The position numbers and the translations under genes were made by a program. The notes under the pieces were generated by a model. It had not been told where the DNA came from and did no database searches. It saw only the letters and a list, made by a program, of their open reading frames with translations. DNA of 64,000 bases from an uncultured Eubacteriales bacterium (GTDB taxonomy: Bacteria; Bacillota; Clostridia; Oscillospirales; Acutalibacteraceae), in NCBI GenBank assembly GCA_958417225.1, contig CATZCM010000002.1, positions 62,001 through 126,000 on the forward strand, in the 5' to 3' direction. Shown here one piece after another: positions 34,866 to 45,320 of this stretch; the first letter of the stretch is position 1; the number at the start of each line of letters is the position of its first letter.

Positions 34866-36770
34866 TTGTCTCATAGACATATGAATCATTTAGTATGTAA
34901 CAGATTCAATAGTCGATACGCACTGATTGGGATGCAATTAGCAAATTGCCAAAATCTAATTGCAATAAATGCTAATAGTGAAAGTAAGTACTTTTCTAGC
35001 GTTGACGGAGCTTTATATGACAATTTTCAAACGAAACTATTTGCATATCCTGCCGGGAAACCAAGCGACGATTATACTCCTCCACAAAAGCTTCAAGTTA
35101 TATCTTCATACGCATTTGCGGGGTGCACACACCTAAAAACCTTAACTCTTCCTGGCACTATTGAATCCCTTGAGGTAGGAATTTTTGAAGGATGTATTAA
35201 TTTAGATAAAGTTATTATCCCAGACTCCACTGAAATTATATACTCTTATGCTTTCATCGGGTGCACTAATTTGCATACGATGGAAATTGAATTCGAATGC
35301 TATCTAATAATAGCAGAACGCAAAGCTTTTTGTGGCTGTCCACGGGATTTAAAAATTTATACAAACGATTATAAAACAAGTCAGATGTATAATAGAAATC
35401 TTCGCTTGTCAACATTAGTTTATAATGAAAAATACCATACTAATTTTAGCAAAATTCCCTGCCTTGAAGATGTACTTGCACAGGCATTTATAGACGAATT
35501 TACAGATGAAGAAATAAATGAAAAAATACAAAATGCATATCGGATATGTAGACTCACGACGTGCGAAAATGGTAGTGAAATTCTTTGTGTAAGGTGAACT
35601 GATATTAAAGGAAATAATATTGCTACTCTTTATAATTTTAGGAACAAAGAAGCAACAGTTGCAGATTTACCTGATACAGTTTGCTTTGACGGTAAGTCTT
35701 ACACATTGGTTAAAATAGGACATGGCGCTTTTCCTCGCCGTGATAAATTAGAAACTGTAAATATGAGCGACTCTATAACAAAGATAAATCGGTGTGCATT
35801 TCGTGGATGCCCAAGTTTAAAAAAAGTAACCTTTTCAAAAAATTTAATAAAAATCGGTGATAGCGCATTTTCTGACTGTTCTAACTTAGAAGAAGTGAAT
35901 CTCCCTAATAGTTTAAATGTAATTGGAGAATGGGCCTTCTTTAAATGTTCCACATTATCAAGCGTAGACATTCCAAATGGCATGCGGGAAATTAACGGGA
36001 ATTCATTTGCGCAGGGTGCTATAAAAATAATTAATATCCCCGCTAGTGTTGTGAATTTTTCTGGCACTCTTCAACAAAAAGCAGTTGTTCATCCCGATAA
36101 TAAAATATTTTCGTCAGATGATATGGGGGTAATATTTAGCAAAGATAAAACTATATTAATAAGATGGCCTTGGACAATTAGAGTACATATATATAATGTT
36201 CCATTAAATGTAACAACCATTGGCACCCATGCATTTTCACCTTCAACAAGAGAATCGGGTGGTGTGGCAATGGTCAAAGTTCACAAAAATATAACTAATA
36301 TTGAAGAAGGTGCATTTTTTGATCAAACTGTATTAATTGAATCTGGAAGTAAATTGGAACAACTTTCAGAATGTCGGCATTGTTGCTATTATTTGGAGTG
36401 CGACGAAGGAACTGAAGAACATACAAGGCTAAGTAGATTGATTAAAGATTCCACTCACTCCGCGAACCCGCTTGATAAATCGATTATTAGGGAGCTAGTT
36501 GTAGAAAACGGAGTCGAATATGGCTTAACTGAAAACGGCGCAATTATTTTTGGGTACAAGGATAAATCCTCTAAAGAAATTACTATAAAAAATTCTGTTT
36601 TTTATCGCAATAAGGAATATCCAGTGCATTATGTTTACACTACATTTGAGAATTGTCCAGAAGGATTCAAAATTCGTCTACCTTATGAAAAAGATAGCGC
36701 TGAAGATAAAAGGTTAAGAGAAAAACTTGACGGTTGCTGTGAAAGCTCGATGATAGAAAATTACCATTAG
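34866..36770 (+). pseudogene. BspA-type leucine-rich-repeat protein split by in-frame TGA
   Basis: One continuous frame of ~635 codons interrupted only by TGA at 35595-35597. Both halves are LRR_5/BspA type: FAGCTHLKTLTLPGTIESL, FEGCINLDKVIIPDS, FRGCPSLKKVTF, FSDCSNLEEVNLPNSLNVIGEWAF. The start region lacks a signal peptide and a ribosome binding site (first usable codon is TTG), so the 5' end is probably missing too. BspA proteins are surface or secreted adhesins. The second half could still initiate weakly at TTG 35706. Other genes here use TGA as a true stop, so recoding is unlikely. Confidence 0.75.
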
Positions 36771-37245
36771 TATCTTTCTGAAAAAACATTAATGAAGTTA
36801 AGTAAATCTAAAATTTAAGTTTTTAATAATTTGGCAGCTTTAATTGTACATAAACAATTAGGGCTGTTTTTGTAGGTAAAATCTATAATCAATAACAACT
36901 TGAGTATAAAGCTATGTATTTGACAACATAATACAAACACTTACACTTGTGAGATTAAAGTTAATATAATGTCCTATTATCCCCTATAACTTCATAACTT
37001 TTACGAAAACCTCGGTTATATTAAGTCTATCAGTCGAATATCCCAAAAGCTCTTCACTGTTGTTAGCTATTTTCGCTGTTTTTAGTACCATTAGGCGTAA
37101 ACAACTTCTTAGCTGTGTTATATTCTTTATTTTTGTTAGTCCAAATACCCCTACAAATCTTATAGTGAAATATGTTATAATTATAGGAGAACAAAAAATA
37201 AAACCTTATTATATCCCATAAAAAAATCTTATAAAGGAGATACTT
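36771..37245 (+). other. Non-coding gap before the giant-paralogue array, 475 nt
   Basis: Contains only a TATAAT at 37176-37181 that could be the -10 of the next gene, without a good -35, and AAAGGAGAT just before the ATG. No cassette repeat and no remnant gene recognised. Confidence 0.4.
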
Positions 37246-40200
37246 ATGAAATTTACAAATAGATATTTCGTAAAAAGAACAATCGCTTTAGGCCTAAGTA
37301 TAATGTGTATAGGAAATTCATTTGAAAAATCATCTGTAAAGGCATTGTTAACACGAAACGCTCTACTAGAAGTTTATGCACAAATTGAACAGATTCCAGT
37401 AAAAATCAAATCCAGTGTAGTTACAGAGGATGAAGAAACTCTCAAAGAAGTTGATCATTCTGCTAAAACAAGTGCCCCTCCCAGCCAAATATCAAAAACT
37501 GCTCTAAATGAAATGCAAAACATAAATGAAGGCAATATTGATTGGGAATACGTTAAACAACTTGATTTGTTAAAAGGGATAGTGTATGAAAAAATAGGGG
37601 TACTGCGTAATCTCCGATTTTTCAATGGTTTTATAAAAAAAATGACTATAAAAAACAATACACGACAATACAAATACGATAGTGGAGTTGGAGTAGCTGA
37701 AGTGATGACAACGTTATTTCCATCACCAACTGGAAATTTAGCAACTGGTAACAATCTTGATTTTAATCCTCAACTTTTAGCAAAATTATTTGGAGTCCTT
37801 TACACATTACGTGAAAAAAATGCATCTTTGTCCGTTGACATAGATGGAAAAATAAAAAAAATTATAACTCTTGCAAACAACAATAGAACAAAAGAAACTA
37901 TGTTTCTTTTGGTAAACAACGTAAACAGCGCTAAAACCGTACTAATAAAAAAATTAGAATACTTTAAAGAAAAAGAAAAATCCGGAAAAAAATTAAAAGA
38001 CAAAGAACTTGAAAGCAAATCTCAAATTCAGTCTGTCCTCGAAGATAACATAAATTTATATGGAAAAATAGACAATATGTTAAATACAACAGACTCTAGT
38101 GGGAAAAAAATAATACGTCCTAAAAAAAGGAAAATATTTTTAAAATTAATCTACGATTTCTCTGTAATGATCAATGAGCAAGAAGGAACCAATGAAACAG
38201 CTTCAAATAACAAACCACTGAAGCAATTCACTGCAGAAAGAGTTTTACTGGGATATTGTACTAGAATCTTTGACTCAAAAGAGGATATAAAGAATTTTTA
38301 TACAGCACTCCCTGAGCAAATAAAACTCCCCGATGGGAAAATTTCGACAACTACAAAAAATGACGCCCTTTCCGACATAAAAAAATTACATGATATGTTA
38401 GAGAAAACCTCACCCCAAAAGAACATCCCCTATGATAGCGCTTTAACGTCAAATAATAAGACTTTTCAACTAGAAGTCGAAGAAACCAGTAAATGTTATT
38501 TTAACAAGTCTAAATGGTTTTCAGACTGCGTAGACACATCTATCAGGCACATAGTAAACCTTTTGACTTACAATGCTAATGACGAAAAATTTCACTTACC
38601 CGGATCCACATGCGATGTCTCCAAAACAGACCTCGATAAAATCTTAGAATCATACAATTCTGATAAAAAATTTGATCATAAATCAATTAAAGAAAGACTC
38701 CATATATATTATTTATATCAAAACAAACAATATGCTAATAACAGTGATGAATTAACTCGTAGTTTATGGAACTATGTTTTAAGTAACATTTCATCAAGAG
38801 ATAATGGAATGTATGATGTAGTATACATAAAAGAAAAAAATGAATTAAGCTCGGGTTTTGTAAATGTATTGAAAATGTGCTACAACTTAGCTTATGCATT
38901 ACGAGATGGTAAGAATTGCGATAATGCCAAAATCGCAATAGACAATATCATAAAAGCAATTAACCTTAAAACTCCAATTGAGGATTTCGAATTAAAAAAT
39001 ATGTTATACGAAGCTTTAGATAAGACTTTGCAACTTTATAATGATGAATATAAATTTAACATAGATTTAAAAAAAGTAGAAAAACAAGAAAAAAACATAT
39101 CAGTTGGAAAATTCATAACTGATATTTTTGGTGCTGTAACTATTACAGTAAGCAAAAATGGTATGAACTTGTTTAATTTCTCGATTGAACAACAAATAGG
39201 TCACGGAGCAACAAAATGCGATATACAAAATCAAATTCAACTTGACGACAAAGAAAAAGGCTTGCTTGAAAACAATGATGCGGCATTACTATATAATACT
39301 TATAATAAGTCTGACTTTAATATCGACGACTCCTTCGAATGTTATCACAAAACTGCTGCTAATAAATTTGTAAATAAAGTTCACTCATTCATTAATTACG
39401 AAGAGAATATAAGAAAATGGATAACTGAAAATAACGTAGTTATGCTAATAAGTAATGTCATAAATATAAATTTTGATACAATTCGCACTATTGATATATT
39501 AGTATACGACCAAGGTACTCAAATACCATTAATCGATTGGACAATAAATGCAATATTTCACGACAAAAGAACCTGGGATTACGAAAATATCGACTTATGG
39601 TATATGCTAAATATATTTTCAAAAGACCGTACAAAATACGAATCTTTCCAAAAAAGCCACCCTCAAACCGTTCAAAAATACAATGCACTCTTAAAAATCC
39701 TGGAAAAGGAAAAACTAGATGTTTCCGATTTAGATATACTAAAAAAGTTTACATTTGAAGAACTTAGCGTAAACAATCCATATGAAAGCGCTATAAATCG
39801 TATCTTAACATCAAGTAATGAAATTGTTGAAAGTTTTATAGACAGGTACATACCACAAATTTATTCCAGTAAAACCACGGGTGGAGTAACAACCTTCGTA
39901 AGTAAAAAATTAGCTGAATTAAAACGATGGGACATGTTAGAAAAGTTACTGGAAAAAGACTACGATTTTACACGCTCCGGAAATTTAGCATTAATATTAG
40001 CTAAACAACAAAAATTTAATATACTATGCAAATTTAGAAAAAAATTTAATTTTAATGCTTATGGTAGCATCGATGGAATAACCTTTGAGCCTGCATACAT
40101 TCTCTTAAAAGAACTTATTAAGGATCCTAATATAAAAAAAGAACTTATTCATGATGTAACAAGGTTAGTTCTCAAAAAAGACAAAATTACTTTAAGTGAT

Positions 40201-41022
40201 TTAAATGGTATAGAATACGACGAACTTACTAGAACTAAAGAAAATAAATTAGCTAAAAGATGTATCTGTGATTTAAGTGATGAGGACTTTGCAAAACTAA
40301 TCGACCGGTATCAAATGTTAGAGACTAATAAAAGAATTTTACTTAACATCGCCATAGAGTACAAACAATGGGGCAAAGTTAAAAAACTCCTAAATATGGC
40401 GTTAGACAATAGCTTATTTGAAATAGACGTTGAAGCAATTTTCGCATCCGGGGATAAAGAACTTATAAAAATCTTAGCTAACAAAGTTAAAAATGTTAAT
40501 TTAATGATAAACAATCATTTAGCGTCGGATTATGCTTATAATGTAATGCATAATAAAGAAATTGCTGATATAATAAACCCTGAACACGAAATTTACCAAC
40601 GAATAATAAATAAAAAAAATTTGGAAAGTATTCCTGTCTATGATGATGTAACAAAATATTTTGAAGTTCACGAAGGTACTACAATCGCCGCACTTGCTGT
40701 ACAGTACTTAAACGATGAAGATTTTAATACATTTTTACAAGAACGATTACCTATAGAAAAAACAAGAGGTAAAAAACTTTTTGGCCGGATGTGTACACAC
40801 GATCTCAGTGGATTTCCAATAAACTTTATAATATGTGCTTTCCAATGCTCTTCGCAAAAATTTATGAACGTAATTGAACATGTTCCAAAAGAAGAAATTA
40901 ATCAAAATACATTTATACTTTTCAATGATGAGTTGAAAATACGCATAAACATTCTCCAATTTAATTGCTCACTACCAGATGAAACAAAAAGAAAACTTCA
41001 ACAATTAAGCATAATTTCATAA
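37246..41022 (+). CDS. Giant secreted paralogue 1 (1258 aa), function unknown
   Basis: First and most diverged member of a four-gene tandem family. N-terminal Sec signal (RTIALGLSIMCIGNS, cleavage near VKA|L). Conserved blocks in order: IDWEYVKQLDLLKG...RFFNGFIKKMT (~100-130), FPSPTGNLATGNN (~165), a Lys/Glu coiled coil (~225-280), FLKLIYDFSVMINEQEGT (~300-320), FSDCVDTSIRHIVNLLTYNA (~425-445), LHIYYLYQ...DELTRSLWNYV (~485-515), DIFGAVTITV...FSIEQQIGHG (~625-660). The last ~500 residues are helical repeats resembling an alpha-solenoid (LKRWDMLEKLLEKD), closing with IPVYDDVTKYFEVHEGT near residue 1126. I recognise no known family. Secreted effector or surface protein by inference. Confidence 0.75.
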   Translation: MKFTNRYFVKRTIALGLSIMCIGNSFEKSSVKALLTRNALLEVYAQIEQIPVKIKSSVVTEDEETLKEVDHSAKTSAPPSQISKTALNEMQNINEGNIDWEYVKQLDLLKGIVYEKIGVLRNLRFFNGFIKKMTIKNNTRQYKYDSGVGVAEVMTTLFPSPTGNLATGNNLDFNPQLLAKLFGVLYTLREKNASLSVDIDGKIKKIITLANNNRTKETMFLLVNNVNSAKTVLIKKLEYFKEKEKSGKKLKDKELESKSQIQSVLEDNINLYGKIDNMLNTTDSSGKKIIRPKKRKIFLKLIYDFSVMINEQEGTNETASNNKPLKQFTAERVLLGYCTRIFDSKEDIKNFYTALPEQIKLPDGKISTTTKNDALSDIKKLHDMLEKTSPQKNIPYDSALTSNNKTFQLEVEETSKCYFNKSKWFSDCVDTSIRHIVNLLTYNANDEKFHLPGSTCDVSKTDLDKILESYNSDKKFDHKSIKERLHIYYLYQNKQYANNSDELTRSLWNYVLSNISSRDNGMYDVVYIKEKNELSSGFVNVLKMCYNLAYALRDGKNCDNAKIAIDNIIKAINLKTPIEDFELKNMLYEALDKTLQLYNDEYKFNIDLKKVEKQEKNISVGKFITDIFGAVTITVSKNGMNLFNFSIEQQIGHGATKCDIQNQIQLDDKEKGLLENNDAALLYNTYNKSDFNIDDSFECYHKTAANKFVNKVHSFINYEENIRKWITENNVVMLISNVININFDTIRTIDILVYDQGTQIPLIDWTINAIFHDKRTWDYENIDLWYMLNIFSKDRTKYESFQKSHPQTVQKYNALLKILEKEKLDVSDLDILKKFTFEELSVNNPYESAINRILTSSNEIVESFIDRYIPQIYSSKTTGGVTTFVSKKLAELKRWDMLEKLLEKDYDFTRSGNLALILAKQQKFNILCKFRKKFNFNAYGSIDGITFEPAYILLKELIKDPNIKKELIHDVTRLVLKKDKITLSDLNGIEYDELTRTKENKLAKRCICDLSDEDFAKLIDRYQMLETNKRILLNIAIEYKQWGKVKKLLNMALDNSLFEIDVEAIFASGDKELIKILANKVKNVNLMINNHLASDYAYNVMHNKEIADIINPEHEIYQRIINKKNLESIPVYDDVTKYFEVHEGTTIAALAVQYLNDEDFNTFLQERLPIEKTRGKKLFGRMCTHDLSGFPINFIICAFQCSSQKFMNVIEHVPKEEINQNTFILFNDELKIRINILQFNCSLPDETKRKLQQLSIIS

Positions 41023-41351
41023 TAAAACAAACAGCACAACTAATGTGTTTTAATCTTCACAGGACCATTTTTTACGTATCACCTTACTTTCTTTAGTAAA
41101 GGTGATATGTTCTTTTTAAATTAAAAAAAGTTCACCTATTAATTATCAACCAAAAACAAATCGCATCTTTTTTCTCGATAAGATTAATAAAACTGTAAAG
41201 ATATTGAGATGCAAAAAGCCCTTAAAAGTAACAACCTGATAAACATAAAACAAGTAAATATGGTATAATTAAATAGTAGATTTTTTCTAAAAAATACGCT
41301 ACAAATATTTTAAAAACACTTACACAAATTAAAAAGGAGATTTAAAAGAAA
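41023..41351 (+). other. Intergenic gap with terminator and weak promoter
   Basis: Hairpin ATCACCTTACT / AGTAAAGGTGAT at 41078-41106 followed by TTCTTTTT is a probable terminator of paralogue 1. A TATAAT at 41264-41269 lacks a clear -35 and may serve paralogue 2. AAAAAGGAGATTT precedes the next ATG. Confidence 0.5.
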
Positions 41352-44300
41352 ATGCAAAACAAATATTTTACAAAAAAAGTTGTGGCTTTAGGATTAAGCA
41401 CACTATGTATAGGAAATTCACTATCGGATCTTTTTAAAGCTAGAGCCGTACTAACCCGCGAAGCACTACTTAGTGTACAAGAGGCAATGGAAAAGTGCCA
41501 AATAGAAACTGACACTCAATATGAATTTTTACAAACTGAATCAGAAAAAAGAAAGGATAAAGTAAAAACTGCAGAAAGTGAGATTCAGCATATAAATGGC
41601 AATAACATAGACTGGGATTACCTCAGATATCTTGATTTAGCAAAAGGCGCTGTACTTGAAAGAACTGGTGTTCTACATGATATTCGCTTTTTTAATGGAT
41701 TTATAAAGAAGATAACCGTTAATAATGATATACGCCAATTTAAGAACGATATCGGAGTAGGATTAGCTGAAGTAATGACTGCCCTATTTCCGTCTCCGAC
41801 CGGGGAACTTGCTGTTGGTAACAATATTGATATGTCCCCTGAACTCATGGCGAAAGTATTTGGACTTTTGTACATGCTACGTGAAAGACATATTGCTTTG
41901 CCAGCAAAAATAGGTGAAAAAATAAAATACCTTATGACCCTTGCAAAAAAACACAACAGGACAAAAGAAAACGTACTACTTCAAGTGAAAAATTTAAATG
42001 ACGCCAAGGATGTACTTGAAAAAAAACTTGCAGAGTTAAATGAACTTGAAAAAGAAATCCCAGTTGAACTTACAGAAGGTACAGAACCGAAAAACGCAAA
42101 GGAACTAAAAAAGGCCCAACGCGCTAAAGAAAAAGCTAAGCAAAAAAGAGAAAGCCGGTTGGCAAATATACCAGAAATCCAAACTGCACTTAGTGACATA
42201 GATGCGTACATAAAAATAGAAGATTTACTGAATACAAAAACTGGAACCAAAAATGTAGTAAGACCAGAAAAAAGAAATACATTCCTAAAATTGCTATACG
42301 ATTTATCTGTAACAATAAATGATCAGGAGGGAACTGAAGAAACCGCTTCAGACGATCGCCCCCTAAAACAATACACTGCAGAAAGTATATTGCTAGGGTA
42401 CTTTGTGAAAAAATTCGACACGAAAGAGGAAGTAAGTGAATTTTACCGTGCACTACCAGAACAAATAAAGCTTTCAGAAAATAAAACATCAGAATTAACG
42501 AGAGAAGACATACTCTTGGAAGTGAAAAAACTACATGATATGTTGGAAAAGGCCATGCCTAAAAGTAATATACCATATGATAGCGCACCACTTTCAAACG
42601 GAAGAGCTATACAAACTATAGTTAGAGACGACGGAAAATGCTATTTTGACACAGCTAAAAGATTTGCAGATTGCGTGGATACCTCCGTTCGCCACCTAGT
42701 AAACCTCATGACATACAATGCTAATAAGGAAGAATTCCATTTGCCTGGTTCAAAATGTAATGTAACAGATAAGGACTTCGAAAAACTTTTAGCTGAATAT
42801 AATCAAGAGAATAATGAAGAAAACCATATTAACCACAAATCTGTAAAAGAAAGACTTCACATGTACTACTTGTACCAAAGCCGGCAACTTTCAAACAATG
42901 GTGATGAACTAACACGAAGCTTGTGGAACCACGTAATAAGCAACATTTCATCAAAAGATAAAGGGATGTATGATGTTGTATATATGAAGGGAAAAAATGA
43001 ATTAAGTTCTGGTCTTGTAAACGTTCTAAAAATGTACTATAATTTAGTTTATGCACTGAGAGACGGACAAGGATGTGAAGAAGCTAAAAGTGCAATTGAT
43101 AAAATTGTTTCTATAATTAACTCATCCGATAAAATCAAGGAAATTGATGTGGTAAACGCACTCAGTGACACTTTCAAAAAAACACTCGAACTTTTCAACG
43201 ATAAGTATAAGTTGGACATTTACATAAAAAAAGCAGAAGTACAAAAAAAGTTCTCCTACGGGGATTTATCAAGTAAACCTTGGATGGATGTTTTTGGTGC
43301 AGTGTGTGTAACTGTACGTGAAAATAATAATGATTTATTTAATTTTGAAATTGAACAACAAATAGGCCATGGTTCTATCAAGTGTAATACCCAAAGTAAA
43401 ATTACACTTGATGATGAGGAAAAACATTTACTTGAAAATGAATATACTGCACTCTTATATAATTTTTCAAACAAAGACACCGAATCTCATGATATTCCAG
43501 ATATAATTTATCATAGATCCGCAAATGAATTTACTGCAAAAATTCAATCTCTTATCAAATGTAATGAAATCATGCGTTGGATCGCCGAAGGCAATACTTA
43601 TATGTTGTCAGAAGAATTACCTGAAATAAATTCTGACGAATTACTTTGCGCTGGTGTATTGGTAAACTATCAGGATAAAAACATACCTTTCATTGAGTGG
43701 ATGATGCAAGCAATATTCAATAACCAAAATTGCAGCAATATACATAGATTCGCATTATGGTATACTTTGAATATATTTTCGCAAGGTATAAGACATGAGG
43801 GGTTTGAGAAACAACACCACCAACTTATTGAAAAGTACAAAAATCTCCTCGAAATTTTGAAAAAGAAAAAACTTGATGTATCAGACATAAACGTATTAAA
43901 ATCCTTTGATTTTTGTAAAATTTCAATGAACAGCCCATATGGATATATTCTAGACCACATAATACAATCGGATAATGAGTTCATAGAAAAATTTATTGAG
44001 GCATTACCACAAATCACTGGGTATAGGCTACCAGCAATACTTACAAATAAACTTGCACAAATCAACCGTTGGGACATGGTGGAAAAATTATTGGAGACAA
44101 ACTGTGATTTCACAGAAGCAGGTGATTTAGTTTTAACATTAGCTAAACAAGAAAAATTTGACTTAATATTTAAATTTAGAACAAAATTTGATTTTAATAG
44201 ATCTACCTTTGACGGAACCTTTGAACCCACTTACAAACGCCTCGAGGAATTGATAAAAGATCCGAAACTTAAGAAAAAACTCATTGGTAATATAGATAAC

Positions 44301-45152
44301 CTTATTTCAAAAATAGAACCCATTACTTTAGATGACTTGAAAGATCTTACAAAGGATGAATTTTTTAGAGATGATAAGTTAACTCAAAAATGCACCCGTG
44401 AATTAAGTGATGAGGATTTTGCTAAGTTAATCAATAAATATCATTTGTCAGAAGCAGAAATAAAAAATCTGGTAAATGATACTTTGAAAGTTAAACAATG
44501 GAACAAAGCTAAAAAACTTTTAAGCGATATGTCTGATACACTAGGCATTGAAGAAAAATATATCTTTGATTCAGGTAACAAAGAATTAATTCGAGTTTGG
44601 GCTGAAAAAATTCGCAATCATGATATAATGGTACGAGGCGAGTACTTAATGTCTCATTACGTGCAAAGCGTACTACACGATGAAGAAACTGCTATATTTA
44701 TAAATCCTGAACTAAATGTATATCACAAAATAATAACAGAAAAAAGTCTTGAAAGCATACCCGTATACGATGATGTAAATAAATACTTTGAAATTCATGA
44801 AGGTACTTCAATAGTAGCCCTTGCTGTAGACAACTTAACTGATGATGATTTCAAACGATTTCTAAAAGAGCGTCTACCTGCAGAAAAAATAACCGGAAAA
44901 AACTTATTTAATAAAATTATTTGTCCTGACAGATCTTCTAACTTAGTAACATATGCTTTAAATGCTCGTTTCTCGTTTTCTAAATTTATAAGCATACTAG
45001 ATCATGCTCCAAAAGGAGAAATTGACGAAAATACATTTGGACCACTACAAACACGTGCAAAAGAACTACAGGGGATCCTATGTTTTAGACATACAGTAGA
45101 TCATTTTGATGAAGCAATGAAAAGACTTCACGAGATGGGACTTTTAAGTTAG
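41352..45152 (+). CDS. Giant secreted paralogue 2 (1266 aa), function unknown
   Basis: Same architecture as paralogue 1 but closer to 3 and 4. Signal peptide VVALGLSTLCIGNS with an A-x-A site (KARA|V). Conserved N-terminal two thirds: NIDWDYLRYLDLAKGAVLER, FPSPTGELAVGNNIDMSPEL, a Lys/Glu-rich coiled coil (~225-275), RPEKRNTFLKLLYDLSVTIN, FADCVDTSVRHLVNLMTYNA, GMYDVVYMKGKNELSSGLVN, WMDVFGAVCVTV, FEIEQQIGHGS. The C-terminal third diverges and is built of helical units (INRWDMVEKLLETNCDF, LTLAKQEKFDLIFKF). The invariant Cys-Asp-Thr...Arg-His and Gly-His-Gly motifs may be functional residues, but no enzyme family can be named. Confidence 0.75.
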   Translation: MQNKYFTKKVVALGLSTLCIGNSLSDLFKARAVLTREALLSVQEAMEKCQIETDTQYEFLQTESEKRKDKVKTAESEIQHINGNNIDWDYLRYLDLAKGAVLERTGVLHDIRFFNGFIKKITVNNDIRQFKNDIGVGLAEVMTALFPSPTGELAVGNNIDMSPELMAKVFGLLYMLRERHIALPAKIGEKIKYLMTLAKKHNRTKENVLLQVKNLNDAKDVLEKKLAELNELEKEIPVELTEGTEPKNAKELKKAQRAKEKAKQKRESRLANIPEIQTALSDIDAYIKIEDLLNTKTGTKNVVRPEKRNTFLKLLYDLSVTINDQEGTEETASDDRPLKQYTAESILLGYFVKKFDTKEEVSEFYRALPEQIKLSENKTSELTREDILLEVKKLHDMLEKAMPKSNIPYDSAPLSNGRAIQTIVRDDGKCYFDTAKRFADCVDTSVRHLVNLMTYNANKEEFHLPGSKCNVTDKDFEKLLAEYNQENNEENHINHKSVKERLHMYYLYQSRQLSNNGDELTRSLWNHVISNISSKDKGMYDVVYMKGKNELSSGLVNVLKMYYNLVYALRDGQGCEEAKSAIDKIVSIINSSDKIKEIDVVNALSDTFKKTLELFNDKYKLDIYIKKAEVQKKFSYGDLSSKPWMDVFGAVCVTVRENNNDLFNFEIEQQIGHGSIKCNTQSKITLDDEEKHLLENEYTALLYNFSNKDTESHDIPDIIYHRSANEFTAKIQSLIKCNEIMRWIAEGNTYMLSEELPEINSDELLCAGVLVNYQDKNIPFIEWMMQAIFNNQNCSNIHRFALWYTLNIFSQGIRHEGFEKQHHQLIEKYKNLLEILKKKKLDVSDINVLKSFDFCKISMNSPYGYILDHIIQSDNEFIEKFIEALPQITGYRLPAILTNKLAQINRWDMVEKLLETNCDFTEAGDLVLTLAKQEKFDLIFKFRTKFDFNRSTFDGTFEPTYKRLEELIKDPKLKKKLIGNIDNLISKIEPITLDDLKDLTKDEFFRDDKLTQKCTRELSDEDFAKLINKYHLSEAEIKNLVNDTLKVKQWNKAKKLLSDMSDTLGIEEKYIFDSGNKELIRVWAEKIRNHDIMVRGEYLMSHYVQSVLHDEETAIFINPELNVYHKIITEKSLESIPVYDDVNKYFEIHEGTSIVALAVDNLTDDDFKRFLKERLPAEKITGKNLFNKIICPDRSSNLVTYALNARFSFSKFISILDHAPKGEIDENTFGPLQTRAKELQGILCFRHTVDHFDEAMKRLHEMGLLS

Positions 45153-45183
45153 AGAATTTAATTTTTAGCAGTACTATCTAATA

Positions 45184-45228
45184 AAACATACTATTTTCAC
45201 TTATTAAGGTGAAAATGGTATGTTTTTT
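45184..45228 (+). terminator. Terminator between giant paralogues 2 and 3
   Basis: Long stem AAAACATAC-T-ATTTTCAC / GTGAAAAT-G-GTATGTTTT followed by TTC; A-run on the other side makes it bidirectional. Confidence 0.8.
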
Positions 45229-45233
45229 CTTAA

Positions 45234-45287
45234 GTGACGTTTTTGTTATTTTAAAGTCACTGAAATGTCACCCTGATTTAGTATAAT
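45234..45287 (+). promoter_or_regulatory. Promoter with GTGAC/GTCAC sites, copy 1
   Basis: GTGAC at 45234, GTCAC at 45256 and GTCAC at 45267, then TATAAT at 45282-45287. No good -35 hexamer stands 17 nt before the -10, so the repeated pentamers may be binding sites for a regulator. The 88-nt block up to the ATG is repeated identically before paralogue 4 and is absent before paralogues 1 and 2. Confidence 0.6.
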
Positions 45288-45320
45288 AAAATTACAAATT
45301 TCAAATAAGGAGAAAAGAAA

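Noticed and set aside
35595..35597. TGA read as Trp or selenocysteine in the LRR gene
   Set aside because: TGA is a normal stop in several clear genes of the window, and no SECIS-like hairpin is evident directly after it.
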